Below, in pieces: positions 8,830 to 18,257 of a stretch of 64,000 nt of DNA; the stretch's first letter is position 1; every line of letters begins with the position of its first letter. The notes beneath the pieces are model-generated. The model saw only the letters and a list, made by a program, of their open reading frames with translations, was not told where the DNA came from and searched no databases. The DNA is from Corallococcus silvisoli (GTDB lineage: Bacteria; Myxococcota; Myxococcia; Myxococcales; Myxococcaceae), in contig NZ_JAAAPJ010000015.1 of the NCBI RefSeq assembly GCF_009909145.1, positions 111,943-175,942 of the forward strand, given 5' to 3'. Both the position numbers and the translations under genes were made by a program.

Positions 8830-9854
8830 GCCCTTCCGACTCCCCGGCCCCCCGGATCAGCGTCGTCATCGCCACGTACAACCGGCTGCCCCTCATCACG
8901 CGGCTGCTCCAGCAGCTGGCGGGCCAGACGCTGCCGCCGGAGGAGTTCGAGGTCGTCGTGGTGGACGACGGCTCCGCCACCGACGTGCGCGGGCCGCTGC
9001 TGGCGCTGAAGCTGCCCTACACCCTGCGCGTGGAGGTGCAGGCCAACGCGGGCGCCGCCGCCGCGCGGCACCGGGGCGTGCTGGCCGCGAAGGCCCCCAC
9101 CGTCCTCGTCACCGACGACGACATGCAGGTGGCCTCCGACTTCCTCGCGCGCCACCTGGCGCACCACCCGCACGGCTCGCGCAACGTGGTGCTGGGCCGC
9201 ATCCGGCCGGACCCCGAAATCGGCGACATGCCGCTGTTCGAGCGCTGGTATGCGCACCTCAACAACCGCATGGCGGAGGAGCTGTCCGTCCCCGGCGCGA
9301 AGGCGCGCGGCAACCACCTGTACACCGGCAACGTGTCCTTCCCCCGCGCGGACTACGTGGGCGTGGGCGGCTTCGACAAGACGCTGGGCCAGTCCGAGGA
9401 CGTGGAGCTGGGCCTGCGCCTGGAGAAGGCCGGCTGCGCGTTCCTCTTCGCGCCGGACGCCTACGTGCTGCACGGCAGCGACCACGTCAGCTTCGAGAAG
9501 TGGATCCGCCGCGCGCACCGCTACGGCATGTTCGACACCCACGTCTCCGTGAAGCACCCGGACGTGAAGGGCGTGAACCCCTGGCGCCTGCTGTTCGAGA
9601 CGAACCTCCTGTCGCGCCCGCTGCTGGCCTCCGCGGTGATGGCGCCGGAGGCGTCGCGCCGGCTGACGAACGCGGTGGTCACGGCCTCGGGCGTCGCGGA
9701 CAAGCTGGGCCTGAAGGGCGCCGCGTTCGCGGGCACGTCCGTGGCGTACGGCATGGAGTACCTGCGCGGCGCCCGCACGGAGGCCGGCGGCTGGAAGGGC
9801 GTCGCCAAGGGCGTCGCGCGCTACCTGCAGGGCCGGGGAAATCCCCAAGGATGA
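8826..9854 (+). CDS. epsD: EPS biosynthesis GT2 glycosyltransferase EpsD
   Basis: A 342-residue GT-A fold family 2 transferase. The nucleotide-sugar domain begins at about residue 10 (ISVVIATYNRLPLI), has VVVVDDGSATD for the first Asp, VTDDDMQ as the metal-binding D-x-D, and QSEDVELGLRLEKAG as the catalytic-base ED segment. The C-terminal 90 residues are helical. The start ATG overlaps the upstream stop, and the stop overlaps the epsC ATG, so translation of the three genes is coupled. The likely role is adding one sugar to the lipid-linked EPS repeat unit on the cytoplasmic face. Donor specificity cannot be read from the sequence. Confidence 0.88.
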   Translation: MSPSDSPAPRISVVIATYNRLPLITRLLQQLAGQTLPPEEFEVVVVDDGSATDVRGPLLALKLPYTLRVEVQANAGAAAARHRGVLAAKAPTVLVTDDDMQVASDFLARHLAHHPHGSRNVVLGRIRPDPEIGDMPLFERWYAHLNNRMAEELSVPGAKARGNHLYTGNVSFPRADYVGVGGFDKTLGQSEDVELGLRLEKAGCAFLFAPDAYVLHGSDHVSFEKWIRRAHRYGMFDTHVSVKHPDVKGVNPWRLLFETNLLSRPLLASAVMAPEASRRLTNAVVTASGVADKLGLKGAAFAGTSVAYGMEYLRGARTEAGGWKGVAKGVARYLQGRGNPQG

Positions 9855-10396
9855 AAGCCATGTTCGGAGCCCTCATCTCGGATGCGTTGGAGATGGCCAA
9901 GGCCGCCACCGGCACGTCCGACGCGAAGTCCATCGCCAAGGTGGTGCTGACCAGCGACTCGTACCGCATCACCGCGCTCAACCGCGCCCGTGAGGCGGCG
10001 CTCGCGTTCCACATCCCGCTGGTCAACCACGTGCTGCGCGTGGCCCAGACGGCGGTGATGGGCATCGAGATTGGCAAGGACGTGACGCTGGGCAAGGGCG
10101 TGTACTTCGTGCACAGCCTGGGCGTCGTCATCGGCGGGGACGCGCGCATCGGCGACCGCGTGCGCTTCTACGGCAACAACACCGTGGGCACCGCCAAGGA
10201 CAACGGCTACCCCACCATCGAGGACGACGTCTGGATTGGCGCCGGCGCCCGCATCCTGGGGCCGGTGCGCATTGGCGCCCGCTCGCGCATCGGCGCGAAC
10301 GCCGTGGTGCTCCAGGACGTGCCGCCGGACAGCGTGGCGGTGGGCATCCCCGCGCGCATCTTCCCGCGCAAGGACCTGGACGAGGTCCCGCTGTAG
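9851..10396 (+). CDS. epsC: EPS-associated serine O-acetyltransferase-like protein EpsC
   Basis: A 181-residue left-handed beta-helix acetyltransferase of the serine acetyltransferase/hexapeptide type. Hexapeptide repeats run from about residue 80 to 160 (IGKDVTLGKGVYFVHSLGVV, later IGAGARILGPVRIGARSRIG), followed by the usual C-terminal VAVGIPARIFPR segment. His in VYFVHS matches the catalytic His of the family. The start overlaps the epsD stop (ATGA). In this context it more likely O-acetylates a sugar of the polysaccharide than makes O-acetylserine for cysteine synthesis; this is inference. It is shorter at the N-terminus than CysE. Confidence 0.85.
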   Translation: MKAMFGALISDALEMAKAATGTSDAKSIAKVVLTSDSYRITALNRAREAALAFHIPLVNHVLRVAQTAVMGIEIGKDVTLGKGVYFVHSLGVVIGGDARIGDRVRFYGNNTVGTAKDNGYPTIEDDVWIGAGARILGPVRIGARSRIGANAVVLQDVPPDSVAVGIPARIFPRKDLDEVPL

Positions 10397-10456
10397 CCGA
10401 GCTGTCGTCGTCGTTCCGCGGTGCCGGGCTTCGTTCCGGGGCATGGGGTGAAGGTC

Positions 10457-12622
10457 ATGGCTGACAAGGCGAAGCAGGCGCGGTGGAAGCGGACCGTCAT
10501 CCTCACCTGCGCGGTGCTGGGCGGCGGCGCCGGCGTGGCCATGGCCCAGCAGGGCCCCCCCGCGCCCGCGAAGGACGCGGCCCCCGCGCCCGCGGATGCC
10601 ACGGCCTCCGTCGTCCTCTACGACGGCGGCCTCAAGCCCGGGTGGAACGACATCGGGTGGGCGCCGCGCGAGCTGCCGAAGAGCGCCCCCGCGCGCCTGC
10701 GGATGTTCAACTACGGCGGGTGGATCCTCTACCAGCCGAAGCTCGCGGGCGCGTATGGCGCGCTGAGCTTCCGCTTCACCGCGCCGGAGGCCTACGGCGA
10801 GTTCCTGGACGTGCGCCTGGACTCGGCGGGCCCCCGGGTGTTCCCGCACGTGCGGATCAGCCCGGAGTTCATCGTCCGGAAGGACCGCGAGTGGGCGGAG
10901 GTCGTCGTGCCCATGGAGGTCCTCAACCCGCGCAACGAGCCGTTCGACCGCGTGGTGATGCGCGCCTCGAAGGACGTGGGCCGCGACTGGGTGCTCTTCG
11001 ACAAGGTGGCCCTGGTGCCGCTGTCGCCGGACATCGCCGCCGCCAGGGCCGCGGGCGGCGGGCGCATGGGCCGGGGCGACGGCCGCGAGTCGAAGATGGT
11101 CATCGACTGCTCCGGCCCCGCGAAGCCCATCAGCCCGCTCATCTACGGCATCGCGCTGGACGGCAACAAGGAGACCACGGACACGCACCAGTGGAAGCTG
11201 GGCGCCACCATCCGCCGCTGGGGCGGCAACCCCACCTCCCGCTACAACTGGAAGCTGGGGCGCGCGTGGAACACCGGCAACGACTGGTACTTCCGCAACG
11301 TGCAGCTGGGCTTCGGCGCGGATGACTTCCTGGAGTCCAACCGCCAGCACAACATGCAGTCCGCGCTCACGCTGCCGCTGCTCGGCTGGGTGGCCAAGGA
11401 CACGTCCGCCGTGGGCTTCCCAGTGGCGGACTTCGGCCCGCAGCAGGCCCAGGACGACACGGAGCCCGCGGGCGGCAACGGCGTGCGCCGCGACGGCACG
11501 CCCCTGGTCCCCGCCGCGCCCACCGCCACCAGCGTGCAGGCCCCGCCGGAGTTCATCTCTGAATGGGTGAAGGCGCTGAAGGCCGCGGACGCCAGGCGCG
11601 GCGGCGCGCGCGGCGTGAACATGTACATCCTGGACAACGAGCCCGCCCTCTGGAGCTCCACGCACCGGGACGTGCACCCCGAGCCGCTCACCTACGACGA
11701 GCTGCTCAAGCGCACCATCGACTACGGCACCGCCGTGCGCCGCGCGGACCCCGAGGCCGTCATCGCCGGCCCCGCGGAGTGGGGCTGGACGAACTACTTC
11801 TGGTCCGCCGCCGACTTCGCCCCCGGCCGCCCGCCCTACACCGACCGGCGCGCGCACGGCGACGTGGCGCTCCTCCCCTGGTACCTGCGCGAGCTGCGCG
11901 ACCACGAGAAGAAGACCGGCGTGCGCGTGCTGGACGTGGTGGACGTGCACTTCTACCCGCAGAGCAACGTGGGCCTGGGCCTGGAGGGCGCCACCGACCC
12001 GGACACCAACGCGCGGCGGATCCGCTCCACCCGCGCGCTGTGGGACCCGACCTACAAGGACGAGTCGTGGATCGCGGAGCCCATCCAGCTGATCCCCCGC
12101 GTGAAGCAGTGGATCTCGGAGAACTACCCCGGCCGGGGCCTGTCCATTGGCGAGTACAACTTCGGCGCGATGAAGCACATGAGCGGGGGCCTGGCGCAGG
12201 CGGAGGCCCTGGGCCGCTTCGGCCAGCAGGGGCTCACCTCCGCGTTCTTCTGGCAGTACCCCGCGGAGAACAGCCCCACGTTCTGGGCGTTCCGCGCGTA
12301 CCGCGACTTCGACGGCAAGGGCGGCCGCTTCCAGGACAACGCCCTGTCCACCACGGCGCCGGAGGGCACCAGCCTCTTCGCGTCCCGGGACGCCTCCGGC
12401 AAGAAGCTCACCGCCGTGCTGCTCAACTTCGACCCCGAGCAGGCCGCCCAGGCGCAGCTGGAGTTCAAGGGCTGCGGCGCGCTCAACACCGTGCGCGTGC
12501 TGGGCTACTCGGGCGCGCCCGGCGGCTTCACCGAACAGGCCCAGGGCACCCAGGCCGACCAGACCCTGTCGCAGCGCCTTCCCCCCTACTCCATCACCGT
12601 GCTGGACCTCACGGTGAAGTGA
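10457..12622 (+). CDS. epsB: EPS cluster glycoside hydrolase family 44 enzyme EpsB
   Basis: A 721-residue exported glycosidase. From ATG 10457 the protein has a basic start and a hydrophobic segment (RWKRTVILTCAVLGGGAG) ending AMAQ, a signal peptide. A beta-rich domain (about residues 45-195) precedes a GH44-like catalytic barrel. Support: ATIRRWGGNPTSRYNWK, the acid/base Glu in YILDNEPALWSSTHRD, and a probable nucleophile Glu in LSIGEYNFGAM. A C-terminal beta domain follows. GH44 enzymes cleave beta-1,4 glucans and xyloglucans; here it probably trims or releases the EPS chain in the periplasm or outside. A 60-bp gap separates it from epsC, still compatible with one operon. Confidence 0.85.
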   Translation: MADKAKQARWKRTVILTCAVLGGGAGVAMAQQGPPAPAKDAAPAPADATASVVLYDGGLKPGWNDIGWAPRELPKSAPARLRMFNYGGWILYQPKLAGAYGALSFRFTAPEAYGEFLDVRLDSAGPRVFPHVRISPEFIVRKDREWAEVVVPMEVLNPRNEPFDRVVMRASKDVGRDWVLFDKVALVPLSPDIAAARAAGGGRMGRGDGRESKMVIDCSGPAKPISPLIYGIALDGNKETTDTHQWKLGATIRRWGGNPTSRYNWKLGRAWNTGNDWYFRNVQLGFGADDFLESNRQHNMQSALTLPLLGWVAKDTSAVGFPVADFGPQQAQDDTEPAGGNGVRRDGTPLVPAAPTATSVQAPPEFISEWVKALKAADARRGGARGVNMYILDNEPALWSSTHRDVHPEPLTYDELLKRTIDYGTAVRRADPEAVIAGPAEWGWTNYFWSAADFAPGRPPYTDRRAHGDVALLPWYLRELRDHEKKTGVRVLDVVDVHFYPQSNVGLGLEGATDPDTNARRIRSTRALWDPTYKDESWIAEPIQLIPRVKQWISENYPGRGLSIGEYNFGAMKHMSGGLAQAEALGRFGQQGLTSAFFWQYPAENSPTFWAFRAYRDFDGKGGRFQDNALSTTAPEGTSLFASRDASGKKLTAVLLNFDPEQAAQAQLEFKGCGALNTVRVLGYSGAPGGFTEQAQGTQADQTLSQRLPPYSITVLDLTVK

Positions 12623-12632
12623 AGACGACGCC

Positions 12633-13436
12633 TTGACCACCGCACACGCCCCCGCCGCCGCCTCTCCCCGCCCGCGCCTGAGCATCGGCCAGCTCGCCAT
12701 TGATCAGCTGTCCTTCCCGGAGGCCGTGACCGCCATTGGCGCCCTGGTGGACGCGCACCAGGGCGGCTACGTCTTCACCGCCAACGTGGACCACGTGGTG
12801 CTCGCGGAGACGAACACCCGCTTCCGCGACGCGTACGCCAAGGCCACGATCTCCGTGGTGGACGGGATGCCCATCGTCTGGGCGTCGCGGATGCTGGACG
12901 TGTCCCTGCCGGAGCGCATCGCCGGCTCCGACCTCATCCTCCCCCTGGTGAAGCTGGGCGCCGAGCGCAAGTGGCGCATCTTCCTCCTGGGCGCCGGCCC
13001 CGGCGTCGCGGAGAAGGTGGGCCGCCAGTTCCAGGCGGAGTACCCCGGCATCGAGGTGGTGGGCTGGGACTCGCCCATGGTGAACCTGGACGCCGGCGAC
13101 GCGCAGAACGACCCCATCGTCGCGCGCATCCGGGAGAAGGATCCGCACCTGCTCTTCGTCGCGCTGGGCAGCCCCAAGCAGGAGGTGTGGATCTCCCAGG
13201 TGGCCCAGAAGCTGGGGCCCACGGTGGCCATTGGCATTGGCGCCGGGTTCGACTTCATCGCCGGCACCGCCAAGCGCGCCCCGGAGTGGATCTCCAAGGC
13301 CGGCTTCGAGTGGCTCTACCGCCTCACCCATGAGCCCAAGCGCCTGTGGCGCCGATACATTCTCAACGACTCACAATTCGGCATCATCCTGCTGCGCGAG
13401 CTGTGGAAGCGCACCAGCGGTAGACAGGGAGAATGA
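12633..13436 (+). CDS. epsA: WecG/TagA/CpsF-family glycosyltransferase EpsA
   Basis: A 267-residue GT26 family transferase. Family motifs seen: YVFTANVDHVVLAET, then VVDGMPIVWASR, then IAGSDL, FLLGAGPG, and FVALGSPKQEVWI, in the order typical of WecG and TagA, which add ManNAc(A)-type sugars to a lipid-linked acceptor. Translation appears to start at TTG 12633, ten bases after the epsB stop; the first 20 residues are Ala/Pro-rich and not conserved. It is the last gene of the plus-strand eps run. A gap of 257 bp with two AT-rich patches follows before the next gene. Confidence 0.88.
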   Translation: MTTAHAPAAASPRPRLSIGQLAIDQLSFPEAVTAIGALVDAHQGGYVFTANVDHVVLAETNTRFRDAYAKATISVVDGMPIVWASRMLDVSLPERIAGSDLILPLVKLGAERKWRIFLLGAGPGVAEKVGRQFQAEYPGIEVVGWDSPMVNLDAGDAQNDPIVARIREKDPHLLFVALGSPKQEVWISQVAQKLGPTVAIGIGAGFDFIAGTAKRAPEWISKAGFEWLYRLTHEPKRLWRRYILNDSQFGIILLRELWKRTSGRQGE

Positions 13437-13693
13437 GTCCCGGAGGACTCACAAGCTTGACTGTCTGTCCTTGAATTCTGGGTTTAGAGGCGCTTCCCCC
13501 TCCCTGGACAAATACAGCCAAGCTTGAGTATTCTTGCCCCGCACACCTTTCGCGGGGTGCATCTTCCCAGTCAGACGCAGGTATCGGACCACCGGGGCGC
13601 GCGAGTCGAGCGCGGGTGGACGGGCCGGGGTGTGCGCTGGGACGGGCCTCCCGCGCTCTGGGACGTGCCCACCCGTAGGCCCCTGGACCCCTC

Positions 13694-16543
13694 ATGTCAC
13701 CTGTTGTCTACCGTTCGTCGCCCCGTTGGGCGGCGTGCCTCGCTGCGTTCGCGGCGGTGTTGCTGTCTGCCTTTGCCCTCCCGGCGGCGGCGGCCACCAA
13801 CACGGAGGCCACGCAGAAGGCCATCCAATTCCTGAGCTCGGACGTGGCCAACTGGACCACGTCACAGAATTGTATCGCGTGTCACCGTCAGGGCGCGGCG
13901 GTGTTCGGTCTGTCGAGCGCCAAGGCCAACGGCTACAACATGGCCCAGGCCACCAGCAACGGCCGCACCATCCAGGGCAACCTGGACTTCCTGGCCGAGC
14001 GCATCAAGACGGACCAGAAGCCCGCGGGCAACTGGCTGCACGAGGGCTCCGCGTACCCGAACGAGAAGACGAGCTGGGCGTCCTTCGGCCTGGCGGGCTT
14101 CGACCAGTACGTGTCCACGCAGTACAGCAGCGCGCTGGTGATGGCGGCCAACTGGGCGCTGGGCATCCAGCAGGCCAGCGGCCGGTGGCCGGAGGACCAC
14201 ATCAACTTCCCGGTGGACCACGGCAGCGTGCCGCTCACCGCGCGCTTCATCGTGACGCTGGCGCAGGCGAAGCAGCGCGTGGACCCGGCGAAGGCGGCGG
14301 CGTACCAGACGGCCATCGACAAGGCGGCGGCGTACCTGCGCGCGAACCTGAACAACAACGACACGTCCGGCACGGGCGACGGCATGCCGTACACGTTCCA
14401 GAAGTCGTGGGCCATCGTGGGCCTGAAGGCCGCGGGCCCGGGCACCAACGGGGTGAACACCACCGCCATCCAGACGCTGGCGAACCAGATGGTGGCGATG
14501 CCGGCGGTGAGCGGCAAGGGCTGGGGCAACCTGCCGTCGGAGGCGTCCAATGACTTCGCGACCGGCATCGGCGTGTACGCGATGTGCCTGGCGGGCCTGG
14601 AGCCGGCCAGCAACGCGCGCCTGTTCAACGCGATTGAGTGGCTGAAGTCGCGGCAGGCCGCGGACGGCAGCTGGGGTTCGGGCACGGCGTCGCCGGACAT
14701 CCCGACGACGTTCGCGTCGCTGGGTCTGGCGTGCTTCGGCGACTTCAGCGTGGAGGTGTCCGTGGTGGGCGAGGACACGAAGATGTTCCCCATCTACGAC
14801 CCGGCCATCCAGGAGACGACCTACACGTTCAAGGTGAAGAACCACGGCTACCAGGCGGACACGTACACGCTGAGCGCCGCGGGCGGCCTGCCGGGCTGGA
14901 CGGCCACGCTGAGCCGGCCCACGGTGTTCCTGGCCTCCGGCGCGGAGTCCACGGTGACGCTCACGGTGCGCGCTCCGGCGAACCTGCTGCCGTCGCTGCT
15001 GTCGGAGGTGACCGTGAAGGCGGCCTCGGGTGGCGCGGTGGGCGTGTCGGCCTCCGCCCGCGTGCGGACGTACACGCCGCCGCCGCCGCCGGTGACGGGC
15101 GTGGCGACGACGACGGCCATCCTGACGCCCGCGGCGAACGCGCAGGTGACCATCGGGCAGGCGACGCTGCTGTCGGCCCGGGTGCGGGACGCGTCCAACG
15201 TCATCGTGACGGGGCCGCTGAAGGGCGTCGTGACGTTCTTCGTGGCGGGCGTGGCGATTGGCGCGGATGACGACGCGGACGGCGACGGCGTGTTCTCCCT
15301 GCCGTGGAGCCTGGCGACGGACACGTGGTCCGCCACGGGCGCGCAGGACTACCGCGCGGTGTACTCGGGCGTGACGCTGCAGCCGGCCAAGCCGAACCTG
15401 CTGGGCAGCACGGCGTCCCAGACGCTGGTCATCAATGCCTATCCGTACACCCCGCCGGAGGTCATCATGGGCAACCAGCCCGCGTTCCTCCGCGAGACGA
15501 CGCTGTCGGTGTGGGGCTTCGTGAAGCCCGCGACCAACGGCGCGGTCATCACCTACGCGGCGTTCATCGTGAACGGCGGCACGCCGGTGGTGGTGAACCC
15601 CGAGGCCAGCGGCGGTCTGGTGTACACGCCGGTGGAGCTGGTGGAGGGGCCGAACATCATCCAGCTCACGGGGCGCGACAACCTGGGCGGCATCACGACG
15701 AAGCAGATCAACCTGACGGTGGACCGCATCCCGCCGGTCATCACCATCCAGTCGCCGGTGGAGGGCCAGGTGGTGGGCACGGCCATCGTGGACGTGACGA
15801 GCCTGATTGACGAGCAGACCCCGACGCGCGTGGAGACGCAGTGGGTGAACAGCACGCTGCTGGAGTTCGGCACCGGTTCGGTGACGCACCCGGTGAGCCT
15901 GCCCAACTTCGGCCATCAGGGCATCCTGGTGCGCGCCACGGACTCGGCGGGCAACGTGACGGAGGCCGTGGTGCACGTGTTCGTGGACGCCGGCACCCCC
16001 ACGGTGACGACGGACCCGGCGGACGGCGCCACCTTCGGGCCGCGCGCGAACCACACGCTGCCGTATGTGATTCGCGTGTCGTCCATGTCTGGCACGACGG
16101 TGAAGCTGGGCAGCCAGACGTTCCAGCTGCCGCGCGGCGGCGGTGAAATCCAGACGTCGGTGACGCTGGCGTCGGGGGTGAACACGTTCACCATCGACGT
16201 GACGAACGAGGCGGGCCGCAACGTCCGCACCACGCGCACCGTGCGCTATGACACCCAGGCGCCGACGGCGACGCTCCTCACGCCGGCCCCGGGCAGCACG
16301 GCCAGCGGGGTGATTACGCTGTCCGCCCGGGTGACGGACGCGCTGAGCGCCATCAAGAACGTGGCCTTCACGCGGGACGGGTCGGGCATCCGCGCCGGCA
16401 CGCTCCAGCCGAACGGCACCTGGACCGCGGAGCTGGACACCCGCGAGCTGCTGGATGGCACGCACACGGTGGACGTGTGGATGACGGACGCGGTGGACAA
16501 CTTCGTCATCCAGAGCTTCAACTTCACGGTGAAGAACCACTAG
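13694..16543 (+). CDS. Secreted haem-motif, alpha-toroid and Ig-repeat protein
   Basis: A 949-residue exported protein with an unusual domain order. A signal peptide (about residues 1-33, ending ALPAAAA) is followed by one c-type haem motif CIACH (residue 59 on), then a helical region to about residue 345 whose repeats (ASGRWPEDH, KGWGNL and the QxxDGSW-type QAADGSWGSG) resemble the prenyltransferase/squalene-cyclase toroid. The remaining 600 residues are Ig-like modules (for example VKNHGYQADTYTLSAAG), four to six by eye. The haem Cys-x-x-Cys-His is followed by no obvious nearby Met ligand. It follows the eps operon, so it could act at the cell surface. Function unknown. Confidence 0.7.
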   Translation: MSPVVYRSSPRWAACLAAFAAVLLSAFALPAAAATNTEATQKAIQFLSSDVANWTTSQNCIACHRQGAAVFGLSSAKANGYNMAQATSNGRTIQGNLDFLAERIKTDQKPAGNWLHEGSAYPNEKTSWASFGLAGFDQYVSTQYSSALVMAANWALGIQQASGRWPEDHINFPVDHGSVPLTARFIVTLAQAKQRVDPAKAAAYQTAIDKAAAYLRANLNNNDTSGTGDGMPYTFQKSWAIVGLKAAGPGTNGVNTTAIQTLANQMVAMPAVSGKGWGNLPSEASNDFATGIGVYAMCLAGLEPASNARLFNAIEWLKSRQAADGSWGSGTASPDIPTTFASLGLACFGDFSVEVSVVGEDTKMFPIYDPAIQETTYTFKVKNHGYQADTYTLSAAGGLPGWTATLSRPTVFLASGAESTVTLTVRAPANLLPSLLSEVTVKAASGGAVGVSASARVRTYTPPPPPVTGVATTTAILTPAANAQVTIGQATLLSARVRDASNVIVTGPLKGVVTFFVAGVAIGADDDADGDGVFSLPWSLATDTWSATGAQDYRAVYSGVTLQPAKPNLLGSTASQTLVINAYPYTPPEVIMGNQPAFLRETTLSVWGFVKPATNGAVITYAAFIVNGGTPVVVNPEASGGLVYTPVELVEGPNIIQLTGRDNLGGITTKQINLTVDRIPPVITIQSPVEGQVVGTAIVDVTSLIDEQTPTRVETQWVNSTLLEFGTGSVTHPVSLPNFGHQGILVRATDSAGNVTEAVVHVFVDAGTPTVTTDPADGATFGPRANHTLPYVIRVSSMSGTTVKLGSQTFQLPRGGGEIQTSVTLASGVNTFTIDVTNEAGRNVRTTRTVRYDTQAPTATLLTPAPGSTASGVITLSARVTDALSAIKNVAFTRDGSGIRAGTLQPNGTWTAELDTRELLDGTHTVDVWMTDAVDNFVIQSFNFTVKNH

Positions 16544-16570
16544 CCGACAGCGATTGAAGCCGGACCCTTC

Positions 16571-16602
16571 GGGGCGGGAGGTCCTCACGGGCCTTCCGCC
16601 CC
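16571..16602 (+). terminator. Rho-independent-type terminator
   Basis: An 11-bp stem GGGGCGGGAGG / CCTTCCGCCCC (one G-T pair), loop of ten bases, then GTTGTGTTTT. It lies 27 bases after the stop of the large haem/Ig protein gene. Confidence 0.65.
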
Positions 16603-16673
16603 GTTGTGTTTTGGGGGTGGTTGTCAGGGATTGGGAGCGGGCCGCATGCTGCCGGGCGAGGAATGCCGCGACC

Positions 16674-17232
16674 ATGAAGGAGACGTATTACTCAGGCTGC
16701 TACTGGTTGGCTCGACCGGAACCTGTCGAGGCCTGCGCCCATCGTCTGGAGTCGTTCCTCCGCCAGTTGGGCCCGTTGGAGCCTACGTGGAGGCATTGGC
16801 ACCAGACAGCCGCGACGTTCGAGCAAGCACGGAAGCTGCGGGTGCAGCCAGACGCGGCCACGCTTTCGAAGCTCCTGAAGGGCAAGGCCAGCCGATTCAT
16901 GGACATGTCGCGCTTCTGGCTCTGGGCGGGCCTCACTGAGGAGGAGACCTCGAAGGTCCACGGTCACTGCGGCAGCGCCGCGACACACATGAACTCCGTC
17001 TGTCTCCTGGACGGTCGGCTGGGTCATGTACTTCGCCGACTTCCGCGGCCCCGTCCCCCCGCTCCCAACCCCCGTCCAGGTGGAGCGCCTCCCGGACCGG
17101 GGCACGCTCATCACCCTCACGCAGGAGCGGTTCACCGCCTCCAACCCGGCCCACGTCGCGCTGGCCGCGGACGTCCAGCGGCGCCTCCAGGACGCGGGCA
17201 TGCTCACGCCCCTGCGCCCCTGGGGCACCTGA
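16674..17232 (+). pseudogene. Imm52-type immunity gene, frameshifted
   Basis: Remnant of an immunity protein of the Imm52 type, a family frequent in myxobacterial polymorphic-toxin loci. The N-terminal part (MKETYYSGCYWLARPEPVEA, through KLLKGKASRFMDMSRF) is in one frame to about 17010. The conserved C-terminal part (WVMYFADFRGPVPPLP, through LTQERFTASNPAHVALAADV) is in another frame from about 17010 to the stop at 17232. The segment that normally joins these parts, several dozen residues, is missing. The gene has therefore lost an internal piece and its frame. No matching toxin gene lies nearby, so it is an orphan. A sequencing error could explain the frame change but not the missing segment. 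Confidence 0.7.
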
Positions 17233-17236
17233 CCCC

Positions 17237-17722
17237 TCAGCGCGGCCCGGGCTTCGCCAGCCTCCGCAGCAGCGCTTCGTGCGCGGGGTGGCGGGCCACC
17301 ATCACCTCCGCCTCCGGCAACTCGAAGTCCGCGAAGTCGAACCCCGGCGACACCGTGCAGCCCACCAGCGTGTACGCGCCCAGCGGCTCCGCCGCCTGGA
17401 GCACTCCCGCCGGCACCAGCACCTGCGGCTGCTCCCCCTTCGTCACGTCCCGGCCCAGCACCGCCGTCTCCAGCCGGCCGTCCTCGTGCATCAGGTGCAG
17501 CGCCAGGGGCTCGCCATCGTGGAACAGCCACAGCTCGTCCGCGCCCACCACCCGGTGCCAGGCGGAGAACTCACCCCGCGTCAGCAGGTAGTAGATGGCC
17601 GTCCCCGCGGACCTGCGCCCCCGCAGCGTCTGCACCTGGAACGCCGCACGGTAGGTCTCCCGGAAATACCCGCCCTCCGGATGGGGCTTGAGGTCCAGCC
17701 TGCGCACCAGTTCTTCCACCAT
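17237..17722 (-). CDS. Cupin-like DUF985 protein
   Basis: A 161-residue single-domain cupin of the DUF985 (cupin_5) type. Family marks: the N-terminal LKPHPEGGYFRETYR, then AIYYLLTRGEFSAWHRV, DELWLFHDGEPLAL, and the late AYTLVGCTVSPGFDFADFEL. Fold and length match the family (150-170). Enzymatic function is unknown; relatives have been suggested to bind sugars or nucleotides. It converges on the broken immunity gene with a 4-bp gap and is transcribed in the same direction as the XRE regulator gene behind it. Confidence 0.85.
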   Translation of the reverse strand: MVEELVRRLDLKPHPEGGYFRETYRAAFQVQTLRGRRSAGTAIYYLLTRGEFSAWHRVVGADELWLFHDGEPLALHLMHEDGRLETAVLGRDVTKGEQPQVLVPAGVLQAAEPLGAYTLVGCTVSPGFDFADFELPEAEVMVARHPAHEALLRRLAKPGPR

Positions 17723-17750
17723 GGTGCCACCAGTCTAACGCCTCACCCCC

Positions 17751-18131
17751 TCAGGGCTTCTTCTTCTGCTGCTGCATCGCGGACGCCACCAGGTTCATCA
17801 GCTTCAGCTGAACCGGCGTCAGCCGCCGCAGGTTGCGCAAGAGCCGCCGCATCTCCGGCACGTCCTCGTCACTCCGCGCCCGGGGCTTCTCCTTCGGCGG
17901 AGGGGCCGCGAACGCCTCGCCCAACCCCAGCAGGTCGTGCGGCGGGATGTTCAGGACGACGCACAGCCGACGCAGGTTCTGCACGCTCGGCAGCATGTGG
18001 CCCCGCTCCAGCCGGCCATACACCTCCGACGCCATGCCGATGCGATCCGCCACGTCCGCCTGGGTCAGGCCCATCCGCACCCGCACCGTGCGCGCCGCCG
18101 CGCCGAGGATGCCCGCCAGTTCAGTGTCCAT
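17751..18131 (-). CDS. XRE-family helix-turn-helix regulator
   Basis: A 126-residue DNA-binding protein. The HTH spans about residues 12-65 (VRVRMGLTQADVADRIGMAS, then VYGRLERGHMLPSVQNLRRL). A linker and a charged C-terminal region follow (EMRRLLRNLRRLTPVQLKLM), ending in a QQQKKK tail. I chose ATG 18131, preceded by AAGGG; an upstream in-frame start exists at 18179. XRE proteins normally bind as dimers to short inverted repeats. The 28-bp gap to the cupin gene suggests co-transcription. The target is unknown. Confidence 0.8.
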   Translation of the reverse strand: MDTELAGILGAAARTVRVRMGLTQADVADRIGMASEVYGRLERGHMLPSVQNLRRLCVVLNIPPHDLLGLGEAFAAPPPKEKPRARSDEDVPEMRRLLRNLRRLTPVQLKLMNLVASAMQQQKKKP

Positions 18132-18257
18132 GCCCTTGCCAGTCCCCGCGAGGAAGCGCCTCCATGGCCTCGGCCGCACGGCATAACCCTGAAGGTCGGG
18201 TCATGTCACCTTACCTCTGGCGTTTTTTCCCTCCCCCGCGCACCCCGGCCGCCCCCC

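Noticed and set aside
12783..12806. CACGTG core inside epsA resembling parS
   Set aside because: Only the six-base core matches; the flanks differ and it lies in a codon-constrained gene.
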